The translations under genes and the position numbers were made by a program. This document shows, piece by piece, positions 62,838 through 64,000 of a DNA stretch of 64,000 nucleotides (position 1 is its first letter; each line of letters opens with the position of its first letter). Under the pieces are notes generated by a model. That model was not told the origin of the DNA. It saw nothing but the letters and a program-made list of their open reading frames with translations, and searched no databases. This DNA comes from Pseudomonas sp. JQ170C (GTDB taxonomy: Bacteria; Pseudomonadota; Gammaproteobacteria; Pseudomonadales; Pseudomonadaceae), in the NCBI RefSeq assembly GCF_035581345.1, contig NZ_CP141608.1, forward strand, positions 3,006,501 to 3,070,500, written 5' to 3'.

Positions 62838-63860
62838 ATGCCCAACAGCCCTTCTCGCCGCCTCACCATTGCCGATGTCGCCAACGCCGCCGGGGTGTCG
62901 CGCACCACCGTGTCCCACGCGCTCAATGATCGCGGGCAAGTCGATCCGGTCACCCGGGCACTGGTGAAAGAAGTTGCTGAACGCCTGGGCTACAGCCCCA
63001 ACCTGCGTGCCCAGCGCCTGCGCACCGGACGCGCCAACGCCATCGCCCTGCTCTCCTCCATGCCCTTTGCCGTGGCCGGTGGTTCGTCGCGCCTGGGCTT
63101 TTTGATGGAAATTGCCGCCACCGCCACCGAAGCGGCGCTGCGCCGAGGCGTGGCCCTGGTGCTGGTGCCGCCCATGGATGAGGCCAGGGAGCTGCTTGAT
63201 ACGCTGGATATCGACGGCGCGGTGATCATCGAGCCGGTGGCCAACGATCCAAACGTTGCGCGCCTGCGCAAACGTGGCGTGAAGCTGGTGTCCATCGGGC
63301 GCCAACCCGAGGCCCAGGCCTTGCCGTACATCGACATGCATGGCCAGGCCACCGGCACACTGCTGCTCGACCACCTGCAACAGCAAGGCGCGCGGCGCAT
63401 CGGCCTGGTGATCGGCGTGCAATCCCGGCACTCCTACCTGGACATGGAGCAGGCCTACCGGGCCTATTGCGCGGCCACCCACCAAGAGCCGGCGATTGTT
63501 CGGGCAGATGAAGGGGGTGGCGAAGCTGCCGGTGCGGCGGCGTGTATGGAGCTGCTGCAAGCGCACCCCGGCATCGATGGCCTGTGCGTGCCGGTCGATG
63601 CCTTTGCCACAGGCGCTGTGCGAGCGCTGCGGGACAAAGGGCTCAAGATCCCCCAGGACGTGAAGGTGGTGACGCGCTACGACGGCTTGCGCGCACGCGA
63701 AAGCACCCCGCCCCTGACGGCGTTGAACATGCACCTTGAAGAAGTGGCAGCCCTGGCCATCGAACTGCTCTTCGAGCAGATCAATGACACCGGCGAGCGC
63801 CAACGCATCGACGCCCCCCTGGCCACCCTGATTCCACGCGAATCGACCCTAACGCCGTAG
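62838..63860 (+). CDS. LacI-family transcriptional regulator
   Basis: A 340-residue LacI/PurR-type regulator. The N-terminal HTH reads LTIADVANAAGVSRTTVSHALN, followed by the hinge helix region (NLRAQRLRTGRAN). The rest is a periplasmic-binding-protein-like effector domain. It is divergent from the permease operon, whose promoter carries two LacI-type operators, and is therefore the likely repressor. The effector is probably the imported nucleobase-like compound or its product. Confidence 0.92.
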   Translation: MPNSPSRRLTIADVANAAGVSRTTVSHALNDRGQVDPVTRALVKEVAERLGYSPNLRAQRLRTGRANAIALLSSMPFAVAGGSSRLGFLMEIAATATEAALRRGVALVLVPPMDEARELLDTLDIDGAVIIEPVANDPNVARLRKRGVKLVSIGRQPEAQALPYIDMHGQATGTLLLDHLQQQGARRIGLVIGVQSRHSYLDMEQAYRAYCAATHQEPAIVRADEGGGEAAGAAACMELLQAHPGIDGLCVPVDAFATGAVRALRDKGLKIPQDVKVVTRYDGLRARESTPPLTALNMHLEEVAALAIELLFEQINDTGERQRIDAPLATLIPRESTLTP

Positions 63861-63904
63861 TTGCTGCCCCGCCGTAATACACAATCCCGGCAGTGCAACC
63901 TGAA

Positions 63905-64000
63905 CTACTTGGCGCGCACCGCTGCCGGCGGCGTCCAGGCACCGGACAGCACCTCGGCTTTGGGCCAGTACGTACGGATGGTCAACTCGAAATCGCTTCT
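63905..64000 (-). CDS. DUF1254/DUF1214-type protein (C-terminal end only)
   Basis: The minus strand holds the last 31 codons of a gene cut by the window edge. The end (RTYWPKAEVLSGAWTPPAAV, then a stop) matches the C-terminus usual in DUF1254/DUF1214 proteins. Nothing more can be said about it. Confidence 0.6.
   Translation of the reverse strand, partial: RSDFELTIRTYWPKAEVLSGAWTPPAAVRAK

Overview
The window is a stretch of Pseudomonas chromosome, probably from the P. putida/P. fluorescens side of the genus. The evidence is high-GC coding sequence with tight ATGA-type gene overlaps, two OprD-family porins, an ECF sigma/FecR/TonB-receptor trio, and a complete alginate locus encoded on the minus strand. 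It reads as a series of accessory catabolic, uptake and export modules on either side of that locus.

Region by region. 1-8673: a plus-strand catabolic operon with a flavin monooxygenase (cut by the window edge), a RidA-like protein, a DUF1028 protein, an M20 deacylase, an aldehyde dehydrogenase, an APC permease, a class III aminotransferase and a PotD-like binding protein. It looks like a pathway for an amine or N-acyl amine, but the substrate is unknown. 8829-10520: an AspT-family transporter. 10700-15203: a four-gene operon (KamA-like radical SAM enzyme, ATP-grasp ligase, PF10014-type 2OG-Fe dioxygenase, MFS exporter) that looks like a small undescribed biosynthetic cluster. It is the best candidate for a new system here. 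15281-18780: fecI-fecR-TonB receptor, with a FecR that lacks its middle domain. 18962-23533: OprD porin, nitroreductase, aromatic-acid MFS transporter and AraC regulator.

23655-29060: a more AT-rich island. It holds a CheD-like protein, two adjacent tyrosine recombinases (one with degraded catalytic residues), a striking set of paired TTTTAAAAG repeats with an exact 19-bp period, and a copper-ATPase gene remnant. 29096-34896: a complete RND efflux operon, followed by a headless LysR remnant and a ferric-reductase-like membrane protein.

36535-52546: the alginate operon algD-8-44-K-E-G-X-I-J-F-L-A. All twelve genes are present, but algL lies between algF and algA instead of between algX and algI, and its product has a lipobox. 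The 700-bp region upstream of algD carries a family of ATGGCGCC-type motifs. 53253-57706: a YdeI/DUF1905 protein, a malate dehydrogenase-like protein, a lytic transglycosylase and two L,D-transpeptidases. 57778-63860: a four-gene operon (nucleobase permease, amidohydrolase, TSUP transporter, OprD porin) divergent from a LacI regulator. Two perfect palindromic operators sit just downstream of a consensus sigma-70 promoter for the operon. The right edge cuts a DUF1254/DUF1214-type gene.

Limits: all family calls are from reading the translated sequence, with no database search. Substrate assignments are inference unless stated otherwise.
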